From: a virus
Length of the DNA: 44,348 nt
Reading direction: 5' to 3' (one strand)
IMG/VR virus record: IMGVR_UViG_3300004772_000008
Location: 1 to 44,348 of that record
Shown: one piece after another, positions 1-8,530 of the stretch
Layout: every line of letters starts with the position of its first letter
How positions within the stretch are numbered: the stretch's first letter is position 1
Translations under genes and position numbers: made by a program
Notes under the pieces: model-generated
What the model saw: the letters and a program-made list of their open reading frames with translations, nothing else
Told to the model about the DNA's origin: nothing
Database searches by the model: none

Positions 1-1646
1 GGGCACGAGTTGACGTCTGGCGTCGCTAAAAACAATTCAAACCGGCACGTGTTTTGATTGAAAACGTAGGTGTCGAGGCGCCGCATCACAGGCGCGCCGT
101 CCAAACAGTATTCGCACCACTGATAGTTTGTGTAGTAGCCAGAACACGGCGGCGTGTAAGCGGGCAGCTTTAACGGCACGGCCATGCCGCAAACTACCTT
201 GAATTCAAATTCGCCCGGATCGGCGCTGCTGCAGCACGCCGGGACGTTTGTGCTTGAACTAGCTGTGCTGCTGCCGGCGCCTGGGCAAGAATTACCAAAG
301 TAAAACGGCACACCCGGCCACGAACAAGTTTCCTCTTCAAATGCCGGGTGCAGCATGACGCCGATTTGCGTCACGCCGTCGGCACAAAGAATCGGCACGC
401 CGACTGGCGGTTGCGGCCTGGGAGAACAAACGCCGGAACTGCTGCCAGTTCCGCAATTTTGATTACACAGCGTTAGATTCGCATATGTGCCGCCAGTACC
501 TGTTACGGCTACACAGGTGTTTTGATCGCAATTGTAAGTGACTGTCGTGCAACTGCCGCCGCCGTTTGGATCTTCCGGGTTTGTCGGGACGTAAGTTGTT
601 CCCAACGGACAGTAACAATTACAGTCGTCTACGACGCGAACTTTGCCTTCTTCACATTTTGGCAGGCAGCGGCCATTACAAAGATCGTGCGTGCCAGGTT
701 GACCATCTTTGTCGACCGGACAGTCTTTACAACCATCGTTGCCGTCGTCAAGTTTGTCAAACGGGCAAATACAGTTACAAATTTTTGGATCGTTGTCTGG
801 GTATCTTGTTTTTCCGTTAGTGCACTTTTCAACGCAGTTGCCGTCGCACAGTTCGTGCGTGTCAGTCGGGCATTCTTCGCATACACCCTCGACTTCAAGC
901 GTTCCGGGCGGGCAAGCGCAGAACCCTTCATCGTTAAGCACTTTGCCGGAATTTGGAAACTGTATTTCGCATTTTTCGACGCACTTGCCGTCCGGCCCGA
1001 TAACGTGCGTGCCTGGTTGTCCGTCTTTATCGACAGGGCATTCTTTACAAGCGCACAACGGATTATCTTCGTCGCGCAACTCGCCGTCTGGGCATACTGC
1101 GCACGTGCGGCACGGGCTGCTGACAGTCGGCACGCGCTCGTATCCCTGGGCCGGCGGGTCGCAGCAAAAGCCATTAACAAGTTGTTTTGGATTTGGACAC
1201 GGCGCGCACTCGCACGTCGCCGGATCCAGCGCTCCCGGAATGCCGAGAACGTCGTCTCCAGGGCAATTTTTTGAAACGCAACGAACAACGCCATCTTTTT
1301 CGCATTTTGTCTGATTTGGATCAGCGCAAACACAGTCACAATTTTCGTCAACTTCTAAACCGACGGCGGCGTCACACGCGTTCGGCGGGCACTCACACGC
1401 GCAAGTATCTGTGTTGAGGTGCGGTTTTGGATTGCCGGCGCAATTGTTCGGGCATACGCACTGACACTCTGCCGCGCCATCTGGCAGACTTGGTACTTTT
1501 GGGTTGGCGCAGGTTGTATTTCTGCACTTACACGTTTCACCGTTTGGGTCGAGGCCGCCGTCTGGACAGCCGCCGCAACGGCAGTCGAGCTCTGTGTCAA
1601 AACACGTCGCTCCCGGCGGACAATTTGTTACTTCAATGCAACCCAT
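1..1646 (-). CDS. Cysteine-rich virion/tail-tip protein, C-terminus beyond window
   Basis: An open frame starts at ATG 1646-1644 and runs off the left edge of the window, so about 548 codons are seen and the C-terminus is missing. An in-frame TAA lies just upstream, and AGGTG stands five bases before the ATG, which fixes the start. The protein is exceptionally rich in Cys. It carries five C-x-C-x-C clusters (CQCVC, CACEC, CDCVC, CNCIC, CNCYC) within residues ~60-330 and two exact copies of CPVDKDGQPGTH near residues 204 and 309. A later stretch reads YNCDQNTCVAVTGTGGTY. The pattern suggests an EGF-like, disulfide- or metal-knotted rod. It is the last gene visible in the tail-fibre series, so a distal tail or adhesion part is likely. 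I do not recognise a specific family. Other frames here give only Ala/Arg-rich shadows. Confidence 0.75.
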   Translation of the reverse strand, partial: MGCIEVTNCPPGATCFDTELDCRCGGCPDGGLDPNGETCKCRNTTCANPKVPSLPDGAAECQCVCPNNCAGNPKPHLNTDTCACECPPNACDAAVGLEVDENCDCVCADPNQTKCEKDGVVRCVSKNCPGDDVLGIPGALDPATCECAPCPNPKQLVNGFCCDPPAQGYERVPTVSSPCRTCAVCPDGELRDEDNPLCACKECPVDKDGQPGTHVIGPDGKCVEKCEIQFPNSGKVLNDEGFCACPPGTLEVEGVCEECPTDTHELCDGNCVEKCTNGKTRYPDNDPKICNCICPFDKLDDGNDGCKDCPVDKDGQPGTHDLCNGRCLPKCEEGKVRVVDDCNCYCPLGTTYVPTNPEDPNGGGSCTTVTYNCDQNTCVAVTGTGGTYANLTLCNQNCGTGSSSGVCSPRPQPPVGVPILCADGVTQIGVMLHPAFEEETCSWPGVPFYFGNSCPGAGSSTASSSTNVPACCSSADPGEFEFKVVCGMAVPLKLPAYTPPCSGYYTNYQWCEYCLDGAPVMRRLDTYVFNQNTCRFELFLATPDVNSC

Positions 1647-1706
1647 TCGGGCACCTAAACCTGGCGTTGTTTGTTTTATTGTATTGGTTTGCCGTTAATG
1701 CGCCGA

Positions 1707-4700
1707 TCAGGTGTCGCACACCCACGTAAACGTTGAAACGCACGGCGCGGCGTAACCGGTACATGTTGCGGCATCTGTAATTCCGGCAACAGTCGCGCCA
1801 ATCGTCGCAACGCACGCATCCCATTGTTGTTGCGCAAGCGCGTACTCCGGCGGGCATTCGCCGTTGGCAGGGTTAAACGGTGCGTACTCGCCGCACGGCG
1901 GCGAACCTATCCCGGCTACGCAGCAGCCGCCCGAAGCAGTGCTGCTTGTAGACGTGTTGCCGCCAGACGACCCGCCAGATGAGCCAGCGTTGCTGCCGCT
2001 GCTTGCACTGGTCGTTGACGAACCTGGGACACACATCCATTTTTTAGCCGGTTGATTAGACGGCGTGCTGCTGTCGCCTGTGTTACTGCTCCCGCCTGTA
2101 TTGCTGCTTTCAGTTGTGCCGCTGCTTTCAGTCGTGCCGCTGCTGCCGCCTGTACCGCTGCTGGTAGTCGTGGTACTGCTTTCAGTCGTGCCGCTGCTGC
2201 CGCCTGTGCCGCTGCTGCCGCCTGTACCGCTGCTGGTAGTCGTGGTACTGCTTTCAGTCGTGCCGCTGCTGCCGGTGGACGGCGCGCTGCTTCCTGATGT
2301 CCCGCTACTGCCAGTAGACGTTGAGCTGCTTTCAAACGCGCTGCTGCTGGGCGGCGCCGCGCTGCTGGACACTGTGCCGCTGGACGGCGTACCGCTGCTG
2401 GAAACGGCGCCGCTGCTTGTCAGCGTGCTGCTGCTGTAAGGCGCGCTGCTGTCAGATGTTGCGCTACTAGACGGCGTAATACTGCTCGAAACCTCACTGC
2501 TTGCCGACGAATTACCGCTCGACGGCAAGTTGCTGGACAAGCCGCTGCTCGCGGTTGACGTCGTGCTTTCGTTCGTAGAGGTATAGCTGCCGCTCGATAC
2601 GCCGCCGCTGCTGCTTGAGGGCAGGCTGCTGCTAGACACCAGACTGTTGCTGGACGGCAGGCTACTGCTGCTGCTAGACACCAGACTGCTGCTGGACGGC
2701 AGGCTACTGCTGTTGTTGCTGCTGTTGCTTGACGAGCTACTACTCGGCCGCGAGCTGCTGCTGTTGCTCGAAGAGACGCCGCTGCTGGACGAAGATTTGC
2801 TGCTGGAGCAGCCGCCGTTAACGAATACTTCAACATCTTTTGGCGCAAAAGGAATGACAACTTTACGGTCTGCAGAATTTGTCAGTTTGCTGTAATACGG
2901 TGTTTGACGCGAGTCAACAATTTTGTTGATCCACACGTGGCAGGCCACGTCTGTGTCTACAACCGTATACTCAAAGTAAAACGCAGTAGCCAGCGTGTTT
3001 AGCGCTGGATCAACAAGATCAGCCAATCTTTTATCGGCGCCGTCTTTGTCAAACGCAAACTCAAGCTGCAGTTGTTCAAGCGCTTTGGCGCCGCGATTTT
3101 TGGGGCTGTTGAAATTAACAACAAACCGCATTTTTTGGCCGGGCACAAACGTCGGCGTGTCTGTTAAAAACGCGCGCGGCCGCGCAGGCGGCACAGCTGT
3201 AAAAGCGGCGCGCATCGCCATTGGCGAGCTTACAAGCTCAACTTCTGAATCGACTGGGCAGCACTCGCTGCAATCTGGGATGGCCCCAACAAGTTTGAAA
3301 TTGTATGTGTTTGGTTCGGCTTCGGGTTCTGTGATCTGCAGCGTTAACGTCGGTTCTTCGCCGCACGCTGTTGTGGTAATTTCAGATTCTTGTTCAACAA
3401 GATTTACGGGCCGTTCAGGTGATTCAAGCGTGAACGTGTAATGCTTGTCTTGGCAACCTGACGGACCGCTAGACGCAACTTCTACGGTTAGTTTTGGCTT
3501 ATCTCGACCCGGCGAAGATGTGTTGACGCATGTTGCTGTAATTTCAGGCGTGCACTGCGCAGCCACGCCTACAGCAACCGCCATGACATATTCGCACGGC
3601 ATATCCGGCGCTGTCGGCGCCGTTTTTGTAATAACTACCGCGCCTGTTGGTCCAGATGCTGTGTATACCGACACGGTGCCCGTAATCGTCGGGCAGGGCC
3701 TTGGCGGTGGAAATTCTGCGTCAAGATTGATCCGATACGCGCAACCAGTTGCGCCGGGTCCGCTAACAGAGAATGCGAATGTCGGCGCTGACCGGCCTGG
3801 CGTGACAATTACGGTTGACGTTGCAGTAATTTCTGGTGTGCACGGCGTAGGTACGCCGACACCCATTGTTAACGCAAACACACATTCGCCGTTCGGGCCA
3901 GTCGTTGGCGCGGCGCTTAAAAATCCAGTAGGTGTTGCTGCGTGGTAAACCGCGCCTGTGGCAGTAATTTCTGGTGTGCATGGCGGCGGCGGCATCTCAA
4001 GCTGTAAATTGAAATCAAACTTGCAACCAGAGACCCCCGTGACGCCAAATACGAGTGTGGGCGACGAACGCCCCGGTGTAACTATAACGCTGCCGGCCGC
4101 AGTAATTTCGGGGCACGGCGCTCTAGGTACGCCAATTTCAACGCCGAGCTCAAACTCACAAGTTCCGGGCGTGTTCGACAACGGTTCAATCGTGATTGCG
4201 CCGGTAACCTGGCCGTTATCAGTCAAGTAGGCACTGAACACGCCAGTGATGACCGGACATCCGGGCGGCGGCAGATCAACTTCCAGGTCGATGTCGAACG
4301 TGCACTCGTCCGCCGCTGAACAGCCGTGCTGCACTACGGTTTTGTTGACCGAAAAATCCAGCCGCGGGATCGTTACAGCCGGACTATAAACGAGTGCGCC
4401 CGTTACGTTGATCGAGGGGCACGGCGGCTTTGGGATAGGGATATCAAGATCTAGCGCCAGTGCAAATTGACAGCTATCGTTTGTACTGCAGTCTCCGGGA
4501 ATGACTTCTTTGATTACGTACAGCGAGCCTTGCGGTCCAGGTACGCAGTCGTCGTAGCCGACGTTTACGTTAACTGGGCCGCCCTCAATGGTCGGGCACA
4601 GGGCGGGCGGGATCGGAATCGCGATATCCAAATCAATCGCAAATTCGCACGCGGCGGCGCTGCTGCAATTGCCAGGCCGCGTTGTTTTTGTGACCCGCAG

Positions 4701-5096
4701 CTCGCCTGTTGGCCCCGTGATGGCACAGCCAGGCCGCGCAATCTTGACGTCGACGCCTACGCTGCCCCCCGTAATGTCAGGGCACGGGGGCTTCGGAATC
4801 GGGATATCAAGATCCAGATCGATCAAAAAACGACAGGCCGCGTTGTCTACCTTCGTGACAAACAACGAACCCTGCGCCGGCCCCACGCAATCTTCGTAGC
4901 CAACGTTTACCTTAACTGGGCCGCCCTCGATCGTCGGACACGGCACCGGAGGGTCGCGCGGCGTTAGCGGCGGCGTGCAATCGAATATGGGCGGCGGGGC
5001 GGGCGCAATCGAGCAATCCGATACAAAGTCAAAATCCAGACTTGGTACCGAGCCGATATTGTCGCACTTGTTTGGATCAAAAAGCGGAGCTGCCAT
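1707..5096 (-). CDS. Repeat-containing tail protein with poly-serine linker
   Basis: This 1129-residue protein starts at ATG 5096, whose A overlaps the TAA of the upstream gene (TAATG), so translation is probably coupled. Residues ~45-560 contain ten tandem beta-rich units of ~45-55 residues, each opening with a Cys-Pro or Cys-Thr-Pro and an Ile-Thr/Ile-Glu motif (for example CPTIEGG, CPDITGG, CTPEITAT) and ending in alternating hydrophobic strands such as IDLDLDIPIP. A non-repetitive domain follows at ~610-755. Then comes a Ser-dominated low-complexity linker at ~760-1017 with SSSS, SSGTGG and TTESS runs, and a Cys-containing C-terminal domain ending VCDT. The layout (repeated stalk, flexible linker, compact tip) fits a long fibre or adhesin placed at the end of the baseplate cluster. 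No family is recognised, so function is inferred from position and architecture. Confidence 0.8.
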   Translation of the reverse strand: MAAPLFDPNKCDNIGSVPSLDFDFVSDCSIAPAPPPIFDCTPPLTPRDPPVPCPTIEGGPVKVNVGYEDCVGPAQGSLFVTKVDNAACRFLIDLDLDIPIPKPPCPDITGGSVGVDVKIARPGCAITGPTGELRVTKTTRPGNCSSAAACEFAIDLDIAIPIPPALCPTIEGGPVNVNVGYDDCVPGPQGSLYVIKEVIPGDCSTNDSCQFALALDLDIPIPKPPCPSINVTGALVYSPAVTIPRLDFSVNKTVVQHGCSAADECTFDIDLEVDLPPPGCPVITGVFSAYLTDNGQVTGAITIEPLSNTPGTCEFELGVEIGVPRAPCPEITAAGSVIVTPGRSSPTLVFGVTGVSGCKFDFNLQLEMPPPPCTPEITATGAVYHAATPTGFLSAAPTTGPNGECVFALTMGVGVPTPCTPEITATSTVIVTPGRSAPTFAFSVSGPGATGCAYRINLDAEFPPPRPCPTITGTVSVYTASGPTGAVVITKTAPTAPDMPCEYVMAVAVGVAAQCTPEITATCVNTSSPGRDKPKLTVEVASSGPSGCQDKHYTFTLESPERPVNLVEQESEITTTACGEEPTLTLQITEPEAEPNTYNFKLVGAIPDCSECCPVDSEVELVSSPMAMRAAFTAVPPARPRAFLTDTPTFVPGQKMRFVVNFNSPKNRGAKALEQLQLEFAFDKDGADKRLADLVDPALNTLATAFYFEYTVVDTDVACHVWINKIVDSRQTPYYSKLTNSADRKVVIPFAPKDVEVFVNGGCSSSKSSSSSGVSSSNSSSSRPSSSSSSNSSNNSSSLPSSSSLVSSSSSSLPSSNSLVSSSSLPSSSSGGVSSGSYTSTNESTTSTASSGLSSNLPSSGNSSASSEVSSSITPSSSATSDSSAPYSSSTLTSSGAVSSSGTPSSGTVSSSAAPPSSSAFESSSTSTGSSGTSGSSAPSTGSSGTTESSTTTTSSGTGGSSGTGGSSGTTESSTTTTSSGTGGSSGTTESSGTTESSNTGGSSNTGDSSTPSNQPAKKWMCVPGSSTTSASSGSNAGSSGGSSGGNTSTSSTASGGCCVAGIGSPPCGEYAPFNPANGECPPEYALAQQQWDACVATIGATVAGITDAATCTGYAAPCVSTFTWVCDT
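2141..2274. repeat. 72-bp-period tandem DNA repeat in the serine-linker coding region
   Basis: A 62-base segment at 2141-2202 recurs exactly at 2213-2274, offset 72 bases. It encodes the SSGTGG and TTESS-type linker repeats, and 72 is a multiple of three, so copy-number changes would stay in frame. Confidence 0.9.
2631..2712. repeat. 42-bp-period tandem repeat in the serine-linker coding region
   Basis: A 40-base unit at 2631-2670 recurs at 2673-2712 with one mismatch. It encodes part of the poly-serine linker, and 42 is again a multiple of three. Confidence 0.85.
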
Positions 5097-6058
5097 TATG
5101 CGCCTCCGCCAGCCGCGCAATTTCCTGCGATATTGTTTGTGGCCAGCGCTACGCGCACGGTATGAGTAGCCGGATCTGTTGTAATTGTGACGCCGGTGTC
5201 GTGACTAATATTGACGTTGGCGCCGCCGACGCCATTGATGGTGGCAATCAATTCATTGCACGCCGGACCGCCGCTGAAAAACTTGCTGTCTGGCGGCAGC
5301 GGCTCGTCTTGATACAGCGGCAGCTCGCCGCCATATTGGCACTGTTCGGCGTCGAGCGGTGTGCCACCGTTTTTTTCTGCGCCGACGCGCAGCTCGTTTG
5401 TCCGATCTAGTTGCCGAATTTTGCAGTTGTAACCTTCTCGAACTTTTAGGTTGCCCTGCATGCACCGCGCGTTCACGATAATATGCCGGGTCGTGTCTCC
5501 GACACTGTCACTGCACTCTGAGTATTCGTCGCCTGTTGGCGGCAGCGCCAGCACTCGGCTAAAGTTACCCAGATTTACAGACCGCACATAACTGCGGACT
5601 AAGCTCTGCAGCCGGGCCGGTTCAATTACCCGGTCGTCTGCCGAAAACGTGATCGTTTGTCCGGACTCGAGCCATTCGGATAGTGCCGTCAACGGGCCCG
5701 TGACTAAAAACCCCTCCCACACGGGCGCGGCGTCGCAACCTTCTTCGGTGGTTTCGTCATCTGAGCTGGCGTATTCGTTTTCCCACGGCAGCGCGGTTTC
5801 AGCGCGTTCAAACACCAACGGAATTTCAGCAGCGCCCGGCGCGTTGGTCGAAAACGTGAATGTGTAGAGACCGCCAGCTCTAGAAATAGACGACAGCCAG
5901 ACCCGGTGTAAGCTGGCGTCAAAACCGCTAGTCAGGCCAAGAATGAATCCGGCGTCGACAACAGTCGAATCCGGCAGGGCCGGGCCGGTATAGTTTGCGA
6001 TATAGATGAACGGGTATGCGCGATACTCGTTGTCGTTGTAAAACCCGGGCTGCGGCAT
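5096..6058 (-). CDS. Tail-tip/fibre family protein (RxYP family)
   Basis: This 320-residue protein starts at ATG 6058, preceded by AGGTGG. Its N-terminus has the signature YRAYPF at residues ~12-17, shared with the next four genes upstream in the operon. Near residue 273 it has ATINGV, the motif that recurs in the family near the C-terminal third. The body is beta-rich by eye, with scattered cysteines and no transmembrane segment. It overlaps the following gene by one base. The family looks like a set of paralogous baseplate-peripheral or receptor-binding parts; this is inferred from gene order (after the J-like and wedge proteins) and from the shared N-terminus, which could be a common docking segment. 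No enzymatic motif was seen. Confidence 0.75.
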   Translation of the reverse strand: MPQPGFYNDNEYRAYPFIYIANYTGPALPDSTVVDAGFILGLTSGFDASLHRVWLSSISRAGGLYTFTFSTNAPGAAEIPLVFERAETALPWENEYASSDDETTEEGCDAAPVWEGFLVTGPLTALSEWLESGQTITFSADDRVIEPARLQSLVRSYVRSVNLGNFSRVLALPPTGDEYSECSDSVGDTTRHIIVNARCMQGNLKVREGYNCKIRQLDRTNELRVGAEKNGGTPLDAEQCQYGGELPLYQDEPLPPDSKFFSGGPACNELIATINGVGGANVNISHDTGVTITTDPATHTVRVALATNNIAGNCAAGGGA

Positions 6059-6059
6059 A

Positions 6060-6830
6060 CTACACCACCTTTCGGCCGACGGCGTCTATTTTAATGTTTC
6101 CGTCCTGCACGAATACCCGCAGCACCGTATCTGTGGCGCCGTGAGCTGTGGCCGTAAGTGTAAAGTTACCAAATTCGTCTGGCCCGCAACCGTTAATGGT
6201 TTTGACGAATCGGCGGGATTGAAACCGGTCGTACGGCGCGCAAAGATATCTTTGAAACAGCGGCTCTCCGGTGATGTCCACACGAATAACGTCGGGGGCC
6301 GCCTGGCGCACCATCACCCCGCGGTCGCCGACAAGCCAAACGTCTTCGGTCAACAGTTCGGCTGTCTCTGTGGTCAGCCCGCGCACGCCAGGCGATTTCA
6401 CCGGAATAACAACGCTTGCGACAAACTGCGCCGACGCGGGCCTAAATGTGTGCGTCTCCGCCGGCCACGCGGCAAAACGCGCCAGCCCCAGTTGCGTTGA
6501 GAGCAGCATGCCGCACGGCCGGCCCAGTGTGTCCAGCAGAGTTACGACGCCGTCCGCCGGCGGGTTGAGCGCGCTAAATGTACCTGCGGCCCTAGTTTTA
6601 GACCCGACGTCTCCAATCCCGATGGTGACCTCAACAGCTGTCACAGTCACTGACGAAATGTAGGTTTGGTGATCGCCGTCAATGACGTACAACGAGGCGT
6701 CAATGAATGTGTCGCGGCCGATATCGAGCTGGCGTTCGACAGACAGCAGACTGGCTGTGTCGGCAAACGGGTACCGCGAGTCGGCCTGCTCGTCGCGAAA
6801 CTGCGGAAATAAGATGCGGGCGTCAGCCAT
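6060..6830 (-). CDS. Tail-tip/fibre family protein (RxYP family)
   Basis: This 256-residue paralogue of its neighbours carries SRYPF at residues ~18-22 and TINGCGPDEFGNFTL near residue 210, the best-preserved copy of the family's INGV-x-D-x-x-GN motif. That motif resembles segments seen in many phage tail-fibre proteins just before a beta-structured tip. It is the shortest member of the group and ends soon after the motif, so it may lack the distal receptor-binding part found in the 564-residue member. Stop and start codons of the flanking genes lie one to two bases away, so it is part of a translationally coupled run. Function is inferred. Confidence 0.75.
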   Translation of the reverse strand: MADARILFPQFRDEQADSRYPFADTASLLSVERQLDIGRDTFIDASLYVIDGDHQTYISSVTVTAVEVTIGIGDVGSKTRAAGTFSALNPPADGVVTLLDTLGRPCGMLLSTQLGLARFAAWPAETHTFRPASAQFVASVVIPVKSPGVRGLTTETAELLTEDVWLVGDRGVMVRQAAPDVIRVDITGEPLFQRYLCAPYDRFQSRRFVKTINGCGPDEFGNFTLTATAHGATDTVLRVFVQDGNIKIDAVGRKVV

Positions 6831-6832
6831 GA

Positions 6833-8527
6833 CTAGCTCTCAAGAATTCGGAATGAGTTGAAATACGTGTAAGCCCGATTGCTGAATAACCCTGCCTGCC
6901 CAATCGGGTCGCCGTAATTTTCAATCGGCACAGCAAACGTCACAGTCGGCGCGGTTCCGTCGAGCGACTCTGCTTCGACGTGCACTACCGCGCTTGTGCC
7001 AACAATTTCTGGCCGCGCCGATAGCCTGTACCACTTGTTGACGTATGTTTTCAATCTGGCTGAGTATTCCAGCACGAACTGCGCCCCGTTGTAGCGCAGC
7101 AGCCGCAGCGCGGATTGGTCTGCGTCAATGACCGCTGCAAAATACGTGGTCGGAATACGCAGCGGCGTGTAGCCGGGCAGATAGTTCAAAACCAAACCGC
7201 CGTTCTTGCTCAACCCGTCCGCCGTGATAAACAACTCTGTGCTGATTGTGCGGCCGGCGGCCCAGTCGCTGGCGCAGTTTTTGTAGAGTGACAGGTTGAC
7301 ACCGACAATGTTGGCTGAGGCGTACGTGTAATGTGTTGAGTACGTTATGGACGCATTCAGCACGTCGCTGAAATGCCAATTCTCCGCCAGCGATGAACTC
7401 AACGAGTTTTCTGGGCACGCGTCTGGTGCTTCCAGCGAGTCAAAAACGAAAAGCCCCTCTTTGACAACAAAATTAGGGGCGGCGCCGTGCGTGAACTTCA
7501 CGCACAACGGCAGCGCTGCGCAAATTGACGAAAAGCTTTGATCCGGTAAGCTAATCGACGACTGCACGTCTGGCGGCTGCGGTTGCTCTGGAATTTGAGT
7601 AACCGGGTTGTACCAGTATGCGTCGTCAGAATTTGCGCTCGGGTTGCAGTCGTCGGCGTAGCGCCGCCGGCTTTTTGTTACGCCGCGGTTGCACGCCTCA
7701 GACAGGCCTGTGTCTGTGATGATGTCGATTCCGTCGCACGTCCATATGGCCTCCGACTGCCCGACGCGCTGGATGTTTTCGCGAATCTCATAGCCTGTGA
7801 AACCGTCTAACACCAGGTTGATGTTGCCGTCGCAATCAGGAATCACGCCGTTAATGGTTTCAATCGGCGGTTTTGGGCATGTGCCGCTTTCCGGGCGCTG
7901 CCCACACGGGCCAAGAAAGTATTCCAACGGATTGCGACCTTCAATGTCGCCTTCAAGGCGCAACACGATTGCCGGCGTGTCGACGCCGTCGATTGGGTGT
8001 ACCTCGTATTGCGCTGTCACCGGAGCCAGCCCGGAAATTTTGATCACGCCGTCAAGCGTCGTTGCAAGGTTTTCTTTACCCAGCGTTTGAACTGGCAGCG
8101 GCTGATATGCGCGGGCACAACGCGGCAAAATTAAAGATTGCGCGGGCGTGCTGTACCTACCAATGAACGGCGTATCAATACCGCGGCCGAAAACAACCCA
8201 ACCAGCAACTCCTGGCAAAACCCCAGTAACGGCATAATGCACGTTAGCTGTTACTGGTCGCGGTGCCGTGACAGCTGCCACAATTGTTGTTTCTGTCGCG
8301 GCCGGGTTATCCGCCACGCCGAAAACTACTGTGACCACATTTGGCGCTACAGTGATGCCTTGTACAAAAACATACCGACCTAGCGTAATCGGAAAGCGCA
8401 GGTGACAATCCACGAGAATATCGTCGCGGATCGTGCTGCCAGCGTCGTCTTCGCCCGTACTGGTTTCGTCCAGCGGATAACGCCGTGAAGCCTGCAGGTC
8501 GTACCAGTTTTGATTGCGTGTAGACAT
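6833..8527 (-). CDS. Tail fibre-like protein with C-terminal lectin-like (LamG/ConA) domain
   Basis: This 564-residue protein begins MSTRNQNWYDLQ and has RRYPL at residues ~15-19. The family motif TINGVIPDCDGNINL lies near residue 226. Residues ~345-564 read like a concanavalin-A/LamG-type jelly roll. They include GGLVLNYLPG, YFAAVIDADQSALRLLRYNG, a WYRLSA segment and the closing GQAGLFSNRAYTYFNSF, the usual order of strands in such carbohydrate-binding domains. This makes it the best candidate in the window for binding a host surface glycan. It sits in the paralogous fibre run, three bases downstream of the preceding stop, and lacks a strong Shine-Dalgarno, so it is probably coupled. The lectin assignment is by pattern only. 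Confidence 0.75.
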   Translation of the reverse strand: MSTRNQNWYDLQASRRYPLDETSTGEDDAGSTIRDDILVDCHLRFPITLGRYVFVQGITVAPNVVTVVFGVADNPAATETTIVAAVTAPRPVTANVHYAVTGVLPGVAGWVVFGRGIDTPFIGRYSTPAQSLILPRCARAYQPLPVQTLGKENLATTLDGVIKISGLAPVTAQYEVHPIDGVDTPAIVLRLEGDIEGRNPLEYFLGPCGQRPESGTCPKPPIETINGVIPDCDGNINLVLDGFTGYEIRENIQRVGQSEAIWTCDGIDIITDTGLSEACNRGVTKSRRRYADDCNPSANSDDAYWYNPVTQIPEQPQPPDVQSSISLPDQSFSSICAALPLCVKFTHGAAPNFVVKEGLFVFDSLEAPDACPENSLSSSLAENWHFSDVLNASITYSTHYTYASANIVGVNLSLYKNCASDWAAGRTISTELFITADGLSKNGGLVLNYLPGYTPLRIPTTYFAAVIDADQSALRLLRYNGAQFVLEYSARLKTYVNKWYRLSARPEIVGTSAVVHVEAESLDGTAPTVTFAVPIENYGDPIGQAGLFSNRAYTYFNSFRILES

Positions 8528-8530
8528 GTG

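Noticed and set aside
629-1351. 240-codon minus-strand ORF in the left end
   Set aside because: It is an alternative frame of the Cys-rich gene; the frame that stays open from 1646 to the edge with patterned cysteines is the real one.
2050-2810. Repetitive region considered as a CRISPR array
   Set aside because: The repeats are coding, Ser-codon-driven, and lack constant repeats with unique spacers.
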